From contig CACRXP010001169.1 in assembly GCA_902702965.1 (NCBI GenBank), forward strand, positions 62,914 to 126,913: a stretch of DNA of 64,000 bases, written 5' to 3'. Positions 62,848 through 64,000 of this stretch are shown in pieces. The notes beneath the pieces are model-generated. The model saw only the letters and a program-made list of their open reading frames with translations, did not search any database and was not told where the DNA came from. This stretch comes from Spirometra erinaceieuropaei (taxonomy: Eukaryota; Platyhelminthes; Cestoda; Diphyllobothriidea; Diphyllobothriidae). The position numbers were made by a program, and so were the translations under genes. Numbering within the stretch: the stretch's first letter is position 1; each line of letters starts with the position of its first letter.

Positions 62848-64000
62848 TAACACACATGCGACCTACCCTAGTCCAGCTTGGGATGGTGAGGTGATACTCC
62901 GAATGTTTCCGGCCAACGCTACTCTCCAATCCTCCTACACCATCAGGCTTCCGGTTGATCACCATCCACTGAAGTTTGAAATCGACACTGGCTCAGCTGT
63001 TACTCTCATCAATGAGGCCTCTCTTCAGAAATTACCCTTCCTCCTACCGGGTAGCTCAACATTCCGTAGTTACACTGGACAGAACGGAGACGTTCGAGGG
63101 GTCTTTACAGCCGAAGTCGAACATGATGGAGAACTTCATTACTTGTCGGTTCATGTGGTGAGAGGAAGCCAGCAACCGAATCTCCTTGGACGAATTTGGA
63201 TTAAATGTGTGCCTTCTGTGCTATCCTATGTACATCGGATTGGTGTAAATCCGGCTTTAGATTCAATTTTGGTAAATCATAAGGATCTATTTCGTGACGA
63301 TTCAGCTACCCACTACCGCGGTCCACCTGTTAAGTTTCAGTTTCAGTCAGATTTCCGGCCCCGGTTCTTCAAAGCTCGTACAGTCCCCTATGCACTCGCA
63401 CCGAAGGTCGAAGAAGAGCTGGATCGCCTACAGAAAGCGGATATTATTGAGCCCGGGCAATATTCGGAATGGGCAGCCCCAATAATTCCTGTTCTTAAAA
63501 CCGATGGTTCTGTGCGTATCTGTAGCGACTACAAGCTGACAATCAACTCAGCAACTAAACTGAACCCTTATCCTCTCCTGCGCATCGAGGATCTGTACGC
63601 ATCTCTCTCGGGTGGTCAGCAATTTACAACTTTGGACCTAAAGCATGCCTACAACCAAGTCGTCCTAAATACTGAATCCCGAGACGCCACCACTATCAAT
63701 ACGCATCGGGGTTTATTTCGATATAAAAGACTACCATTTGGAGTAAGTTCGGCTCCCGGTTTATTTCAATGCTTGATTGATAATCTCGTGAAGGATATAC
63801 CTCACGTTTGCGCATATCTTGACGATATATTAGTTACCGGCCCATCTGAACATAGTCATCTAGAGACTCTAAACATCGTGTTAGGACGTTTAGAGGACGC
63901 CGGTTTTAAACTCAGGAAAGATAAGTGCACTTTCCTTGCCGACTCGGTAGAATACCTGGGCTTCAGGGTGGATAAAACTGGCCTCCATCCACTCGAACAT
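62822..64000 (+). pseudogene. pol of the Gypsy-type element (protease and RT), incomplete
   Basis: An uninterrupted frame, +1 relative to gag, runs from 62822 to the window end. It encodes an aspartic protease (FEIDTGSAVTLI with the catalytic D-T-G, then NLLGRIWI) and a reverse transcriptase: ADIIEPGQYSEWAAPIIPVL, FTTLDLKHAYNQVVL (first catalytic D), RLPFGVSSAPGLFQ, CAYLDDILVTG (YLDD catalytic pair) and SVEYLGFRVDKTGLHPLEH. There are no stops in about 390 codons, so this copy looks young despite the two lesions in gag. In related elements gag and pol can form one frame, so the shift is probably a mutation and not programmed; this is an inference. Confidence 0.88.

Larger units (their letters stand above)
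61741..64000 (+). mobile_element. Gypsy-type LTR retrotransposon, 5' part
   Basis: A 5' LTR (61741-62015), primer binding site, gag and the start of pol (protease, reverse transcriptase) lie in order. The element continues beyond the right edge, so RNase H, integrase and the 3' LTR are not visible. The block order protease before RT, and the motifs KADIIEPGQYSEWAAPIIPV and YLDD, place it in the Gypsy (Ty3) group. Confidence 0.9.

Overview
This is a eukaryotic genomic window with two assembly gaps (17302-17409 and 59094-59638). It is rich in transposable elements and carries few host genes. The mix of retroelements (Penelope-like elements with GIY-YIG endonucleases, RTE-like and CR1-like LINEs, a Gypsy-type LTR element, tRNA-derived SINEs) and the character of the host genes fit a parasitic flatworm. 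My best guess is a tapeworm of the Schistocephalus/Spirometra type. That assignment comes from recognising the style of the repeats; no search was run.

Three host genes can be supported. (1) A complete YIPF5 (Yip1-family) gene on the + strand runs from 11630 to 33323 in six small exons that splice into 238 codons without a break. (2) A single-exon leucine-rich-repeat/Ig transmembrane protein gene lies on the - strand at 22648-24360. It sits inside the third YIPF5 intron, in antisense. (3) A complete ALG11 gene on the - strand runs from 58008 down to 43191 in four exons that splice into 504 codons. Its introns are 50 bp, about 11 kb and about 2.3 kb. All three products belong to the secretory/surface route: ER glycan assembly (ALG11), ER-to-Golgi traffic (YIPF5), and a glycoprotein-type surface receptor.

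The rest is mostly repeats. 1-9.5 kb: a CR1-like LINE fragment, a decayed Penelope-like element, a LINE ORF1 remnant, and a diverged RTE-like LINE. 9.9-21.3 kb (YIPF5 5' side and intron 3): dispersed repeat 'A', LINE ends, one Penelope-like element, tRNA-derived SINEs. 25.6-32.2 kb (YIPF5 intron 4): foldback elements, an RTE-like and a CR1-like LINE. 33.3-43.2 kb (between the genes): a Penelope-like element, inverted SINEs, a foldback element, a decayed RTE-like LINE. 43.5-57.0 kb (ALG11 introns): four Penelope-like copies, several roughly 990-bp foldback elements including a 1.38-kb near-perfect palindrome, and RTE-like LINEs. 58.0-64.0 kb: tRNA-like SINEs, the second gap, then the 5' part of a Gypsy-type LTR retrotransposon that runs off the window.

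The most unusual items are the foldback family (with one copy whose arms extend into about 195 bp of other sequence), the tRNA-headed SINE units that appear circularly permuted and inverted, the inverted Penelope 3' ends, and the antisense gene nested in YIPF5.
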